Assembly (NCBI GenBank): GCA_023525715.1
Contig: CM042017.1
Coordinates: 81,373,357 to 81,437,356, forward strand
Length of the DNA: 64,000 bases
DNA from: Cichorium intybus
Taxonomy: Eukaryota; Streptophyta; Magnoliopsida; Asterales; Asteraceae
Reading direction: 5' to 3'
Shown here: piece by piece, positions 41,000 through 53,608 of the stretch
How positions within the stretch are numbered: position 1 is the stretch's first letter
Layout of the letters: each line of letters begins with the position of its first letter
Notes under the pieces: model-generated
What the model saw: the letters and a program-made list of their open reading frames with translations, nothing else
Databases searched by the model: none
Told to the model about the DNA's origin: nothing
Position numbers and translations under genes: made by a program

Positions 41000-41600
41000 G
41001 AAAGCAAAAAAGATTTGAAATTAAAATGTAGGATTGAATATGAAGTATGTCAATGTTATATTCTATATATAGAGAAAAAATTACAAATTTTAGTATTTTT
41101 TTAATTTGTTTGATTGAGATAATGTTAGATTTTTAGGATGATAAATGTTATCCAATAAATATTTCTATGAACCAACAATACTTTGACATGTGGCAATTTG
41201 AAACAAAATAAAAAATATTATTACAATTATTTTAGGGCAAATCTCAAAAGCCCCAACATATTTTCATCAAATTTAAAAAAAAAAACACTATATAATTTTT
41301 AGCACGTTAAAACCCCTATATTTTCAAAAATGCCTAATTTTAGTTTTCTGATATCAAAAAACTATAACATATTTTCATCTAATCATTAAAACAACCACTA
41401 CCTCTCACTTTTTAATTTAAAAACTAAATTAAAATTAAAATAAAAATAAAACAAATAATTTCATAAATAAAACATTTCATTAAAATAGATAAACTAAAAC
41501 TAAAAATTGCATTAAAATTAAAATTAAAAACTAAACATTACGTTAAAATAAAATTAAAAAAACTAAAAATTACGTTAAAACTAAAATTAAAAAAACTAAA
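41000..41600. other. AT-rich spacer with partial foldback-MITE copy
   Basis: At 41233-41420 the sequence AGGGCAAATCTCAAAAGCCCCAACATATTTTCATC begins a half-copy of the foldback family of the array. Then comes an A-rich stretch of ATTAAAATTAAAA words at 41420-41600. No gene is seen. (The quoted words are adjacent pieces of the element start.). Confidence 0.5.
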
Positions 41601-41603
41601 AAA

Positions 41604-42500
41604 CTACATCCCGTATTTTTTGACGATGTCGCCTTTGAGCTTCAACGCCAACTCGAGAGCCGCGCCGGTGAAATGCTCTGCATCAAAACTAGCATGTCGA
41701 TCGCACGATCTTTGTTCTCGCGGGGACGACTTTTCGCCAACGTTTGCGCTTCGTTGAATTTGATGTGAGATGAAATGGTCATCATAAGTTGATCGACCCC
41801 CTTCCACTTCGGATTTTGTCGGACCACCATCCAAAAAGCCATGTGTCTAAACGGTTTACCCTTGTTATCATTTTGGTAAACCGCAAGTGCTTTTTTAAGT
41901 ATATCGGTCGCTCTCGCCCGATTCCCGTTGTCTCATAAAATTAACGAACAAGCCGTTAAATTTAGTCGCATACCCGTTAACGACTCGGAATTTAGTCGTC
42001 AACGTATCCTTGGAACAATAAAAGTCGCGTTCCAAATTTTTGTGGAATAAACCCAAAAATGTGCTTTCGATTGAGCGTTTTCAGCCTCGCAATCCTCGCA
42101 AAACGGCAACCCACGCACGGGCTAACATCACTTTTTCTTCTTGGGTCCACGCTTGCGCCGGAGCGGGACCGGTGGCTTTCTTTCGACTTTTTCGTTGTAG
42201 GGGAATTTCTTCGGGCTCGGATTCCTCTACTTCCTCCGGTTGTGTCTCCGGCACCGCCTCGTCGCTTGAATCGGACTTAACGAACATGCTCCGATTGTGG
42301 CTCCGTGAAAGCCGTGGAGGGTGTCCCGAAAAAGGGGTTGAACGTCGATTGCGGGTATTGAAATTATGGGGGCATCGAGTGATATTGTAATTGTGGTGGG
42401 GAAAAAAACGATCGCTCAATTTGCGGAATGTACGGAGCGGTTTCCGATATGTGTTTGCGGCTTTGGATTTTCGTTGGGACAATTTCTTGGACGCCATCAA
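41604..42500 (-). pseudogene. Second PIF/Harbinger ORF1-like (SANT) relic
   Basis: The minus strand begins MMASKKLSQRKSKAANTYRK at 42500 and reaches the SANT motif AWTQEEKVMLARAWVAV at about 42110. After frameshifts it continues with KALAVYQNDNKGKPFRHMAF and FWMVVRQNPKWKG, then a C-terminal part ending in KLKGDIVKKYGM (41604). It belongs to a different branch from the copy at 40.1-41 kb. Locally high G+C sets it apart from its surroundings. No matching transposase is next to it. Confidence 0.72.
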
Positions 42501-42509
42501 AATTTTTTG

Positions 42510-42868
42510 GAGAATTCTTTTGAATGGTTTTTGTGTGTAAAATGTGTAATGTGTGTGAGTTTAAAATGTATTGTGTGTGTAGAATTTCTTTTTTAATTGC
42601 AACGTGTATATAGCCGTTGGCAACGGTTAGTGGGACAACGTCGCCATGCCGTGCGGGCTTCAGAGCGCGAGGCATCGCATTGGGAGGCGGCGGTGTTCAC
42701 CGCACCCGTCGCACACGTCAGGCTCGATGTCTGGTGGGCACGCAGGACGACCTTAAAATCATCCACACAACAATTTATAATGATTTATTTATAATCTAAA
42801 TATGATAGTTAATCTACAATCTACAATATACCATAAATTTGTGGCTTAGTTAAAGAAAGTCTTCCAAT
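42510..42868. other. Spacer, partly GC-rich
   Basis: Upstream of the second ORF1 relic; CCGTTGGCAACGGTTAG near 42614 is an inverted repeat, as often found upstream of PIF ORF1. The short plus-strand frames here have no recognisable features. Confidence 0.4.
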
Positions 42869-43133
42869 TAGAGGTGAACAAAAAACCGGTTTATGATCCG
42901 AAACCGATTTTCAAACCAATCCGATTTGGTTTTGAAACCGGTTTCCCTCAAACCGATTCGGTTCGAACCGGTTTAAAAATTAAAGCTGGTTTGTTAAACC
43001 GGTATGTAAAACCGGTTAAACCGGTTTTGACCACGTTGACCCAAACCAGTTTTGAGGATAATTTTTGGTAGGATTTCACTTTATTGACCAAAACCGATCT
43101 GGTTTCGAAAAAAATCCAGTTTGTGCACTTCTA
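42869..43133. mobile_element. hAT-type MITE rich in AACCGGTTT words
   Basis: 265 bp with ends TAGAGGTGAACAAA and TTTGTGCACTTCTA, flanked by a perfect 8-bp duplication CTTCCAAT (42861-42868 and 43134-43141). An 8-bp target duplication and TAGRGGTG-like ends are hallmarks of hAT elements. The interior is a series of AACCGGTTT/AAACCGGT words. No frame of its own. Confidence 0.88.
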
Positions 43134-43410
43134 CTTCCAATCATTTGAAACCAAAAACCTACCAACCACACCCATAAACGGCCCCACCAACAAAGACTCG
43201 TTGTCAATCTTTCGTTTGTATAAAAGACATTAATGCCCTCCACAAAAATAGACAATGTCATAATATCACAATAACAATATCGATTAAATAAATTCCACCT
43301 CAAGTGAATATTTTTGTATGAAAGTAGATATAAGAAATGATCCAAAATCCAACTACAAAAGCTATGTATCGATTACATGTTTAGTTTTTATAAACAACAT
43401 TTTGTTTGTT

Positions 43411-45687
43411 TCACATTTCAGCAGTAAACGATTTACCACAACCACATGTTTGTGTAGCATTCGGATTTTTAAACGAAAAGCCTCCTCCAATCAATGCATC
43501 ACTGAAGTCGAGTTGCATCCCAAAAATGAAAAGAAGGCTCTTTGGATCACAAACTACACACAAATACACAAAATCATCATCTACATTTTAATTTTTGACT
43601 TAATGCAAGAAATAGGAAAGAATTTTCATTTATGACTATTATAGCATCCTACTTTCATTTCTTTCTATTACATCCTTTTTTTTTGTTAAAACATAATCTA
43701 TCCAAGTATAGCATTGTACCTTCACATTTTTTCTTAGAGTAAATCTCAGAAAAATTCAATATATTTTCATCGGATTCATAAAAAACCACTATATTATTTT
43801 TTTTAGTACATTAAAACCCCTATATTTTCTGAAATGTCTAATTTAAGTTTTCTGATCTCAGAAAATTTCCGAATATATTTTCATCAAATCATTAAAAAAA
43901 CCACTATATTATATTTTTTAGTTCGTCAAAGCTCCTATAATTTCTAAAATTATCTAATCAAATAAAGGGAAAATCTCATAAAAACCCTAACATATTTCTA
44001 ACAATTTTTCAAAAAACCACTATATTATTTTTTAGTCCATTAAAACCCTTATATTTTCTGAAATGTCTAATTTAAAGTTTTAGATCGGTAAATCCTAGAC
44101 AACCAAAATTGCTAGATAACCGACTATTAAATGTTTGATGGTTACAATCTATTATATTAGACAATTTCAAAAAATATAAGATTTTTAACGCACTACAAAA
44201 AATATAAAATAATAGTTTTTTAATACTTGGATTAAAATATGTTGGGTTTTTCTGAGATTTACCCTCAAATAAACTGTAACCATCAAACACTTAAGAGTCA
44301 GTTATCTAGCATTTATGGTTGTCTAGAATTTACCGAAACCTTAAATTAGACATTTCAAAAAATATAAGGGTTTTAATACACTAAAAAAATAAAAAATTGG
44401 TTTTTTTTTAATAATTGCACTAAAAAAATAAAAAAAAATTGGTTTTTTTTTAAGAATTGCACTAAAAAAAATAAAAAAATTGGTTTTTTTTAAGAATTGC
44501 ACTAAAAAAATAAAAAAAAATAGTTTTTTTTTTTAAGAATTGAATGAAAATATGTTGGTTTTTATGAGATTTGCCCCGTATTATTAGTAAATTATACTAC
44601 GAAAAATCTACCTGATTATAGCATTGTAGGATGTTATACAATTATACTACACAAATAAATGAAAGTAAATTGCTATTTTTTTTCCTTTTAATTCTTGAAA
44701 AAAAAAAAAAAAAACATACCGATGACAAAACCGTTGTATTCCATAACCGAATCATCCGGTCTTGTGTTTTCCCTACTTTCAAATTCCATGGTGTAAGACA
44801 TGCCTGAACATCCACCTTGTTTAACACCAATTCTTAAACATAAATCATCATTCTTTTCAGACCTCATTTTATTTAAATGCTTCAATGCATTTTCTGTCAA
44901 ATCAATTGCAGGTGCAATTCCTCCAGCTACAATGTGCATTAAGAGGGTTAAACTTAACAACATGTGTTATTGTAAATGCTAAAAAGCAAGAAATAGCAAC
45001 ATACTTTCATTTATTTGTGTACTCAAGTCTTTTACTCAATACGATAATCACCATACCTACTTATGAGTTATGAGTGAGTATGTATGTTCATGTTGCTATT
45101 AGTTATCAATTTCCAATCCAAATAACTACTAGCAAGTTAATTACTGCAAAAAGGCAAACTTCTAGCTTCCATCAAACGAATTCCCACACCCGTAGGGTTT
45201 CTAGTTACATAACAAAAACTATCGGCTTAATTAACATCCTCTCTTAGAAAAATCCCGAGTTTGATGGTAAGATTAGGTGTTGATGTACTCCGGTTGCAAC
45301 AGCACCAGTTGAATCCATTAAACCCTAAAACCCAAAGAGAAATAGAATACAACTGCAATAACTTGAAGTATCTACGAATATGACCTAACAAGATACAGTA
45401 AAGTGAAATCAAGTAATATAATCAAAAGCAAGGGAGTAAAACCGTCGATACATGAGGTGACGATACCGAATCATTGATTAGAGAACAGATAATGAAAACA
45501 TCAGACAATCAATACCTTTTGTTGAAATTGCGCGAATTAAGAACTTTTTTCTGCCGATATTTAGATTAACACGAGAAGGCGAAGATCGCGTGGAAAGTGA
45601 AGCGTACGGAATTAATGGGGAAGAAGAATTCGATGCCTTCGACAGACGGCAAAGAGAGGGGAAACGAACCGTTGAAGAGAACGCCAT
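43411..45687 (-). CDS. CPISCA: Chloroplast iron-sulfur assembly protein IscA
   Basis: Three exons on the minus strand: 45687-45516, 44926-44720 and 43553-43411, joined in phase 1, giving 173 residues. Residues 1 to about 55 are Ser/Arg-rich without acidic residues, as in a plastid transit peptide. The IscA/HesB domain follows (APAIDLTENALKHLNKM, LRIGVKQGGCSGMSY, VCDPKSLLFIFGMQLDFSD, NATQTCGCGKSF). The three conserved cysteines fall at about 97, 163 and 165. It closely matches plant CPISCA (SufA-like), an A-type carrier that helps assemble [2Fe-2S]/[4Fe-4S] clusters in the stroma. Intron 2 (1.17 kb) is swollen by foldback repeats. A 25-bp duplication of ACGAAATGAAACTCTAGG flanks the 5' end (45704 and 45767). 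Splice sites follow GT-AG. Confidence 0.93.
43737..44580. repeat. Foldback MITE copies in IscA intron 2
   Basis: GTAAATCTCAGAAAAATTC at 43740 pairs with GGGTTTTTCTGAGATTTACCC near 44250; a second start, GGGAAAATCTCATAAAAACCC, lies at 43967. After 44270 comes a further partial copy, with four tandem blocks of about 62 bp, AATTGCACTAAAAAAATAAA plus a T-run, at 44390-44550. The family is the same as in the defensin-like array. Confidence 0.65.
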
Positions 45688-45721
45688 TGAAACCGACGAA
45701 ATGAAACTCTAGGATGTAAAA

Positions 45722-46770
45722 TTTCCACACCACAATTAAAATTCGTGTAATAATTGAGAAAACCCGACGAAATGAAACTCTAGGCTGTGAACGCTCTTAA
45801 ATTTGTAATTTATTTTTAAAATAATGGAAAATTGAAGATGAAAAACTATAAAATATCAATGGTCCTCTTCAACTTTTAATTTGTAACTAGACAATCTTCG
45901 CGGAACAAAATTATGTTGTTAAATTAATAACAAATATGTTTGTTAAAAAATAATTAAATTATTTTCATTAATTGTGAAATAATTATTTTATATAAGAAAT
46001 CAAAAGATTGATGTATCAATAATGGATTATTTTATATCAATATATTTGTTTTAAAAAACATAAAATAAATAATTAATTAGTTTATTAATATCATAATAAA
46101 TAAACAATAAGAAATTTTCAGTAGATAATGGTTAAAATAAGAAAATTAATTTATAGTATAGTTGGAAACTTGGAATCATTATTGTGAATTTTTTTAGGCT
46201 TATTGGTAATGAGCTAACATAAGTAAAAAGTTTTTTAGTTACAAAGAATTATTGTTTAACTATTATAGCTTTTCAATTTTCTATAAAGACTTTAACTAAC
46301 GACAATTGAAAAAAAACCTAAGTAAAAAATTGATTAATTGTATTTAATTATTTTATTTAATATTACAACTCTTAAACATTTTTCTAAGACTAATAAACAA
46401 TTACACTAGAATTTAAAGTTGGTTAATTATATTGAAATATTCCTTTTAATGTCAAAACCCTTCAAATTCCATATGAAATTTATTTAACTATTACAACTCA
46501 ATGGACTTTGTCAACTTATGTTAATCAATTGACAGTTATAATACTTATTATTGTTGTTCTTCAGAAGTATGTCTTAATAGATGGGAAAAACGATAATTTG
46601 ATTTGTAAAATAATAAGAGTTTTTATGAAATAATATACATTAACATTAAAGATTAGAAAGTTGACTTGGTTTAATATTTCTATTTAATAGTTCATAAATT
46701 AAAATAAGTAAAAAATATTGTTGTTAGATTAATGAACTGCCATAAATGATTCGTTCATAAATTAAAATAT
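45722..46770. other. AT-rich intergenic spacer upstream of IscA
   Basis: About 80% A+T by eye, with many ATTAATTA and AATTATTT words. I see no gene or clear repeat; the promoter of IscA should lie at its left end. Confidence 0.5.
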
Positions 46771-46779
46771 ATATATATA

Positions 46780-47396
46780 TATTGCATGCGTAGGTAGCGT
46801 GAGACTTGTTAAGGTAGGACTGCATGCTTAGAGTGGTTTAGTCTTGCTTGTTGGTTATGTACTCATATGATTCGTTCTACAATTGCAATTGCCTGATTCA
46901 TTCCTGGTAGGGTAGGACTGTGTTTTCCTAAAACCTGCAAGGGTAGGTCAATGTCTGATGCCTGTTATGGTAGGTTTATGATATGATTGTGGTTGCTTAA
47001 TGCTTAGTACAGTAGGATCGTGTTTGCTTGAGGTCCTTAAGGGTAAGTTAGTGCCTGATTCTCATCATAGTAGGCTTGTGTGGGGTATGTTTGTTATGTG
47101 GGGGAATGTCTGGTATTTTGGGAAACTCACTAAGCTTTGTGCTTACTCTTTCAAGTTAAATATTTTTCAAGTAGTTCTTCAGATAGGGGAAAAGATGCAA
47201 CGTCACTATACTAAATCTAACACATTTGTTTGTTTGAGACTTCTGTTGATCTATGTTTTGTACTAGATTTGATGTTATGAATTTTGGATATGTTGTTTTA
47301 CTAAACATTGAACGAATATTTTTATGGTATTAAATGGTTTCTACGTTTACACTCTGATTTTAATATGAAAAATTTGGCCTTGAAATTTAGGAAGTT
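46780..47396 (+). repeat. Old Gypsy-type LTR fragment
   Basis: Several imperfect GGTAGGACTG/GGTAGGTT words at 46790-47080 are followed by TTTTGGGAAACTCACTAAGC, TTGTGCTTACTCTTTC and an end AATTTAGGAAGTTACA. The same string AACTCACTAAGCTCCGTGCT occurs at the matching place in the solo LTR at 60669-62447, so the two are related LTR families. No target duplication is found; the left end is lost. Confidence 0.6.
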
Positions 47397-48330
47397 ACAC
47401 TTTATATGTTCTTCCTATGTTCTTGCTTTATTTATTATTTTTATTACGTTAAACTCTAAATGATAATAATAGTACCAAAACTAAAACTAAAAACTATTTA
47501 GAAAAAAATCCACATGGACAACACATCAACACAACATGGATAAAGGTGATCAGTATTTGTCTATGTGGCATGCCACGTAGGCCGATAACTTGCTGAACAT
47601 GTTATAGTCTGTCTCAATGGCTAAATGGTGACACTTTTGAAACCTTAAGGCTTTAAATGACCACGATTTGATATTCTGTTAACAAATAGTGACAAAATCA
47701 TAATTTCATGGCATATTTTATCAATAATCCAAAAAAAACAACGAGTGCAAATTTATAAAAAAAAATGTTGGGAAAACTTCATTTCTCTGACTTTCTCTAT
47801 TAAGTTGATATTTCTGTATTAAGTAAAAGAGAAACACTGATATATAGCTTACAAGCTAACATCTTGTCTCAATTAAGTCCACTAGGCCAAAACGAAACAA
47901 TTATTTGATAAGGGGCTAATAATAGGAATCTAATTACAATGATAACATTATTTATTATTAAGTCTCATGGTAAAGTCATGGGACTCTCAAAACTCAATGT
48001 AGATGATCAAAATGACAAAAGAAATATAGAATGTATCTATAACTATAATTAACAACCTTCTGAATACTATTCAGTGAATAGTATGTTCCATATTTCATCA
48101 AGTAAAGGAGACTTGCATCCACATCATCATTTGTTCTTAAATGATATAAAAGGAACTTAAAACATGAAATAATCAAAACAAACATAATCTTGTCATATCT
48201 CCCTCTATAAAGGGTGTTATACATTGTATTCAAGATTGTTCAAACAAATACAATAGCAAATATCAACTTGGTCATCTATCAATCAATTACAACAATAAAT
48301 TCCCCGACAAAATAAAAAAATAAAAAAGAG
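47397..48330. other. AT-rich spacer without recognised features
   Basis: No conserved protein and no terminal repeats seen. Short frames are not supported. Confidence 0.4.
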
Positions 48331-48333
48331 CAA

Positions 48334-48704
48334 ATTGAAGGGAAAAGCATGCTTTACTCCTTTTACCAACATAGGCAATGTACTTTACTTTTTCTTTACC
48401 ATTTTTCACTTATAATAGCAATTTGAAACCCGAAACTTCTAAAATGTTTTTTTATTTTTCCCATAATAGCAACCTACTCACATTCTTTACCAACAATAAC
48501 AATATGTAACAAATAACGTACATTGCTAATATAGGTATGTTGCTATTACGGTAAAAAAAAAAGTAGTTTGCTATTATGTGTAAAAAATAATAAAGCTATT
48601 ACGGGTAACAAAATATGTTCCCATCATGGTTAAATAATAAAGTATATTACCTACATTAATAGCTAAAGTAAAGTACGTTGCTATTACCCGCAATTTTCCC
48701 AAAA
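48334..48704. mobile_element. Foldback MITE downstream of the AT74-like gene
   Basis: The left arm AGGGAAAAGCATGCTTTACTCC...GTACTTTACTTTT pairs with the right arm AAAGTAAAGTACGTTGCTATTACCCGC...TTTTCCC. TTGCTATTA/TAATAGCAA words recur throughout. A partial second copy is at 48915-49055. Non-coding. Confidence 0.6.
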
Positions 48705-49083
48705 AAGAATCCCCCACACAATGTTCTTCAAAGTCATTCAAATATCTAACAATTTAATAACCAAACTAGCATCTACACTATATTTTTACATTAAAAGGGT
48801 TCCCAAAATTCAAATCTTTTCACACCTGAAAATTCATGAAACCGTTTTCTTCATTGTCATCATCCTCCAAATTAATGTCCCAATTTTTATGCAACCCCTC
48901 CAAGTATATTTCTGTTATGGGTAACAAAATATAAGTACGTTGCTATTATGGTAAAAAAAATAAAGTAAATTGAAGTAAAGTACGTTGCTATTACCCGCAA
49001 TATCCCAAAAAAAGAACCCCATTATGGTTACAAAATATTAGTAGGTTGCCCTTATAGGAAAAAGATTCCACATACCTGAAAAT

Positions 49084-50091
49084 TCAAGATTCTGTTTTGT
49101 CATTAGCATTATCTTCATTTTCACCATCTTCAGAATCAGGGTCAAGATGGTCAAAGAAACCATCCAAATACCATTGACATTTTTCAATAAATCCACCTTT
49201 TGGAGCATTTGCCCGACATATTTGGTCATTAATCATTTCAGGTGATAATCCCCATTGTTGCATTTCTTCTTTTGTATGGTGAACAGCCAAACTATACTCG
49301 CCACCATCTCCTAATTGCATTACTCTAAATTCACAGTTGTTGAAATTATTTAAATATTCGAATTGTTCCACTGTCCATTTGAACCATTTCATTAGAAACA
49401 CACGTGAAGCAAGTCCATGGGAGACGATTATTATGTTTAAATCATCTGCAGGGTCGTGTTGAAACCTGCTGTCAATGTCCCTCCATAAAGATTCAAGAAA
49501 GCCTGAAATTATATACGAATATTTAGAAACAATAAACAATGGATTTGGCTCACAAACAAGTAATTTTTCCAGTTGAAATAGGAGTACCAAGAACAACAAT
49601 GGAGTGTTGAAGAAAAGAGAAGGCTTACTGGAAACACGATCGAAGACATCTGCAGCAGATTCGCCTTCAGGAAATCGATAGAAGAATCTACCAAATCGCT
49701 CTCTAGTTTCCTTTATAATCTTCATCCTCTCGGTAATTTGAAAATTCCCAAAATCCTGTTCCCTAATTCTACATTCTTCTCTAACCCCCATTACTCTCTT
49801 TCTAGGGAACGACTTCCCAATTTCACGAAGAGTTGACCTAGTTCGCTCATAAGGTGATACATAAAAGCAAACTTTCCAGTTACGGAGATTCCCGGAGTCG
49901 GAGATCACATCCCGGATCTGGGTTCCGGCGAGTTTGGCTTGTGCGATTCCGTCTGGTGTGAGTGGGATCTTGTAATCTGGTGTGGTGGTGTAGGCTGCAC
50001 CGTCTAGATTGCCTGCGCTTTCGCCATGTCGAACCAATATTATTCTCTTGGGAAGAAATTTCTGCTGGTCGGTTTCGCCTTGATTGATCAT
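49084..50091 (-). CDS. AT74: Phosphoglycerate mutase family protein, AT74-like
   Basis: Two exons, 50091-49629 and 49502-49084, give 293 residues. The histidine phosphatase signature LVRHGESAGN is at residues 19-28 (Arg21, His22), and the second catalytic region IIVSHGLASR lies in exon 2. FYVSPYERTRSTLREIGK, EECRIREQDFGNF, ERFGRFFYRFPEGESA and MKWFKWTVEQFE match the plant AT74/AT74H group, whose substrate is not known. The acidic C-terminus (DPDSEDGENEDNAND) is variable. The 126-bp intron (GTAAGC...TTTCAG) has no stop and is a multiple of three, so intron retention would add 42 hydrophobic residues in frame; splicing restores the family sequence RVSS-FLESLWRD, so I prefer the spliced form. 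Confidence 0.92.
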   Translation of the reverse strand: MINQGETDQQKFLPKRIILVRHGESAGNLDGAAYTTTPDYKIPLTPDGIAQAKLAGTQIRDVISDSGNLRNWKVCFYVSPYERTRSTLREIGKSFPRKRVMGVREECRIREQDFGNFQITERMKIIKETRERFGRFFYRFPEGESAADVFDRVSSKPSLFFNTPLLFLVLLFQLEKLLVCEPNPLFIVSKYSYIISGFLESLWRDIDSRFQHDPADDLNIIIVSHGLASRVFLMKWFKWTVEQFEYLNNFNNCEFRVMQLGDGGEYSLAVHHTKEEMQQWGLSPEMINDQICRANAPKGGFIEKCQWYLDGFFDHLDPDSEDGENEDNANDKTES

Positions 50092-50099
50092 TTTCTCAG

Positions 50100-51020
50100 A
50101 TGTAAATTATGGTTGGATTGATTTGAATGTATGAATTGGGGTGCCTACATATACAGAAATGAAGATAACGATTCCGCGTTATCAGCTATAAGTGAAAAGA
50201 ATGAATTTTTTTTCAAATGGTGGGCTGTGAATGGGAACAGCTGCCATTAAAGGAATCTGTTCGAGAAGGTAAGAAACGTTGTTGTTTGACGGGAAATTTT
50301 GTTCAGGGGAAAACGCCAGCAGTTATAGAATCCGTAAAGGAATGAATGAAAAGTTTCTTTCACGCAAAAAGACTTTATTTTATGATTACTTTCAAGAAAA
50401 AGATTTTTTTTAGCTTTATGTTGTATGATGGAAAGTTTCTCCAATTTTGATTAATCTTTATTTATGATGAAATTGAAGTAAAAAGTAAAAACTATGATAC
50501 AACTCTAGTTTTGAAAATAATTATTTCGTTCAACTAATATGTAAAGTGGAGTTAAAACAATAGTTAATATCTTTTGATGATATGATCCCATAACACAACA
50601 TAGTTATCACATGTTTGTATAATGAGTCCAAGTTTAAAAAATTTAAAGGAAAGTTGTATGGTTTTATTTTCTTGCATCGGTGGTATTTGGTCCAACTCCG
50701 TTAAATATGTTTAAAATGATAAGTCTACCATTCATTTTGACATTTTTTTTATTTTATATATATATTTTTTAATTTTCTTAACTATTTTAGTATTAAGGAT
50801 TATCACCAACCACCATCTCACCCTTAAATCCATCTTTGGATATTCTTACAGTCATGATTTCTGGAATTCTTTGCTAGTCATGATTTCTGGAATTCTTTGC
50901 TGGATCCCTCGAATTTTGCACAAATCTGATCCATCATTTTAGGGTTTCTTTATATTTTATAAATGTTCAAATCACATGATTTTGTTTTAGACTATTAATC
51001 TTCCAAGAGAAAAAAATAAA
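50100..51020. other. Upstream region of the AT74-like gene and AT-rich spacer
   Basis: Holds the promoter of the minus-strand gene (left part). A 32-bp duplication of TCATGATTTCTGGAATTC is at 50852 and 50879. No other gene is seen. Confidence 0.45.
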
Positions 51021-52491
51021 GAAAAAGACAAAAATAGCCTAATCTCATAATAGTTTTTCTCAAAATAGTACAAATTAAAGCATTTTTTTTCAAAATAGCC
51101 AAGCATTTAGCATGTGACCATTGCCCCCTGCTAACTCCTCAACTCCTATGCTAAATGCTCTGGAACTACTATATCCCTTTTATTGTGTATGAAACTTAAT
51201 GGTTTATATTGGTGTAAATCCACTCACCTCAATTCAAGATGAGAAGCAATTCTCCATTGGTAGCAAATGGTTATCCATTAAGCGGAGGAAATCTTAGTTA
51301 ATATAGACCCCTCTTGCAAGAACGGACTAACAAGGTCATCTACCCGGCCAACATTCATAATTAAATACCGTTACTATATAGGTAGAGCTCGTTGTGAAAG
51401 ACCTATTACTGGATAAAAGAAAAAAAATTCGAAACCTCATTTTTTTGGAGTGTCACCTGCTAAGTGCTCTACGTCAGCTGCTAAATGCTCTAGGTCACCT
51501 GCTAAATGTTCAAGGTCACCTGCTAAATCTTTTTTTGTCACCTGCTAAATCCTCATTGATAGGGTTAGGGTTCTTGGTGCTTCATGGGTTTAGGGTTAAG
51601 GATTTTCCGACTTTGAACGCTCATAGTTTGTTCATACGAAGTGCAATTTACCTGATTTTTTTCTAATGTGAAGTGTATTACTAGATGTGTTCACAAAAAG
51701 TTTATGTCAGAAAGTGTTACTTTTGAAGCTCTAAACAAGGTTGTCGGTAACGTGAAATTTAATTTTTTCTCCAACTTTTAACGCTCATAGTTTGTTCATA
51801 CGATTTCCGATTTAGTTGATTTTTTGTAACGTGAAGGTTGTCGGTAACGTGAAATTATTACTCATATATGCATTGCGTTTTAATTTTTAAGGTTTTTCCT
51901 AAAAAAATGACCATTTAGCGCCTAAGGGCATCGACTGCTAAATCCTCAAGAGGATTTCGCTGGTGATGGATTGCTCAAGGTCATTTGCTAAATGCTCAAA
52001 GTCATCTGCTAAATGCTCTCGTCATCTGCTAAATGTTATCGTCATCTGCTAAATGCTCTCCCTCACTTTGTACTTTAAAGGCTTGTACATTAGGCATAAA
52101 AATTTGTACGTTCACTAATCGAAGGCTTAAAACGTTAAATTATTAACTAGAGAAAAAGTATTACATAAAAGAGAACATCAAATTTTGCGGATCCATTTGA
52201 GAGTATTTTTCGTCTACGATAATGAAAAAAATTGACCTTTTTTTTCTACTTTATATACTTGGGCTAATGGGCCAGCCCATCAGCATTTAGCAGCCCACCT
52301 TAAGGAGTTAGCAGCCCATGGTGAGCATTTAGAAGGAGTCTCATTGCTTGGGGAGCATTTAGCAGGGAAGTTGAAGAGTTAGCAGGTGGCAATGGCCACC
52401 TGCTAAATGCTTGGCTATTTTGAGGAAAATGCTTTAATTTGTGCTTTTTTGAGAAAAACCCTTATGTGATTAGGCTATTTTAGTCTTTTTC
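51021..52491. mobile_element. Inverted-repeat element packed with CTGCTAAATGCTC words
   Basis: Ends GAAAAAGACAAAAATAGCC and GGCTATTTTAGTCTTTTTC are the start of terminal inverted repeats about 120-150 bp long; both continue through AAATTAAAGCATTTT and CCAAGCATTTAGCA. The 1.2-kb interior carries about 20 copies of (C)TGCTAAATGCTC or its complement GAGCATTTAGCA in both orientations, often after GGTCA or GTCAC. A phrase AACGCTCATAGTTTGTTC occurs twice (51619 and 51781). There is no transposase. A target duplication could not be resolved in the A-rich flanks. Family unknown; probably a non-autonomous DNA transposon. Confidence 0.65.

Positions 52492-53608
<1,117 letters not shown>

Noticed and set aside
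42040..42390. 116-codon plus-strand frame
   Set aside because: It is antisense to the SANT-type PIF ORF1 relic, whose minus-strand motifs are recognisable.
45227..45412. Minus-strand frame in intron 1 of the IscA gene as an extra exon
   Set aside because: Exon 1 joins directly in phase to the IscA exon at 44926 and gives the family sequence; adding this piece is not needed.
51394..51666. 90-codon frame in the CTGCTAAATGCTC element
   Set aside because: It is produced by the repeated word (LLNALGHLLNVQGHLLN) and not by a conserved protein.
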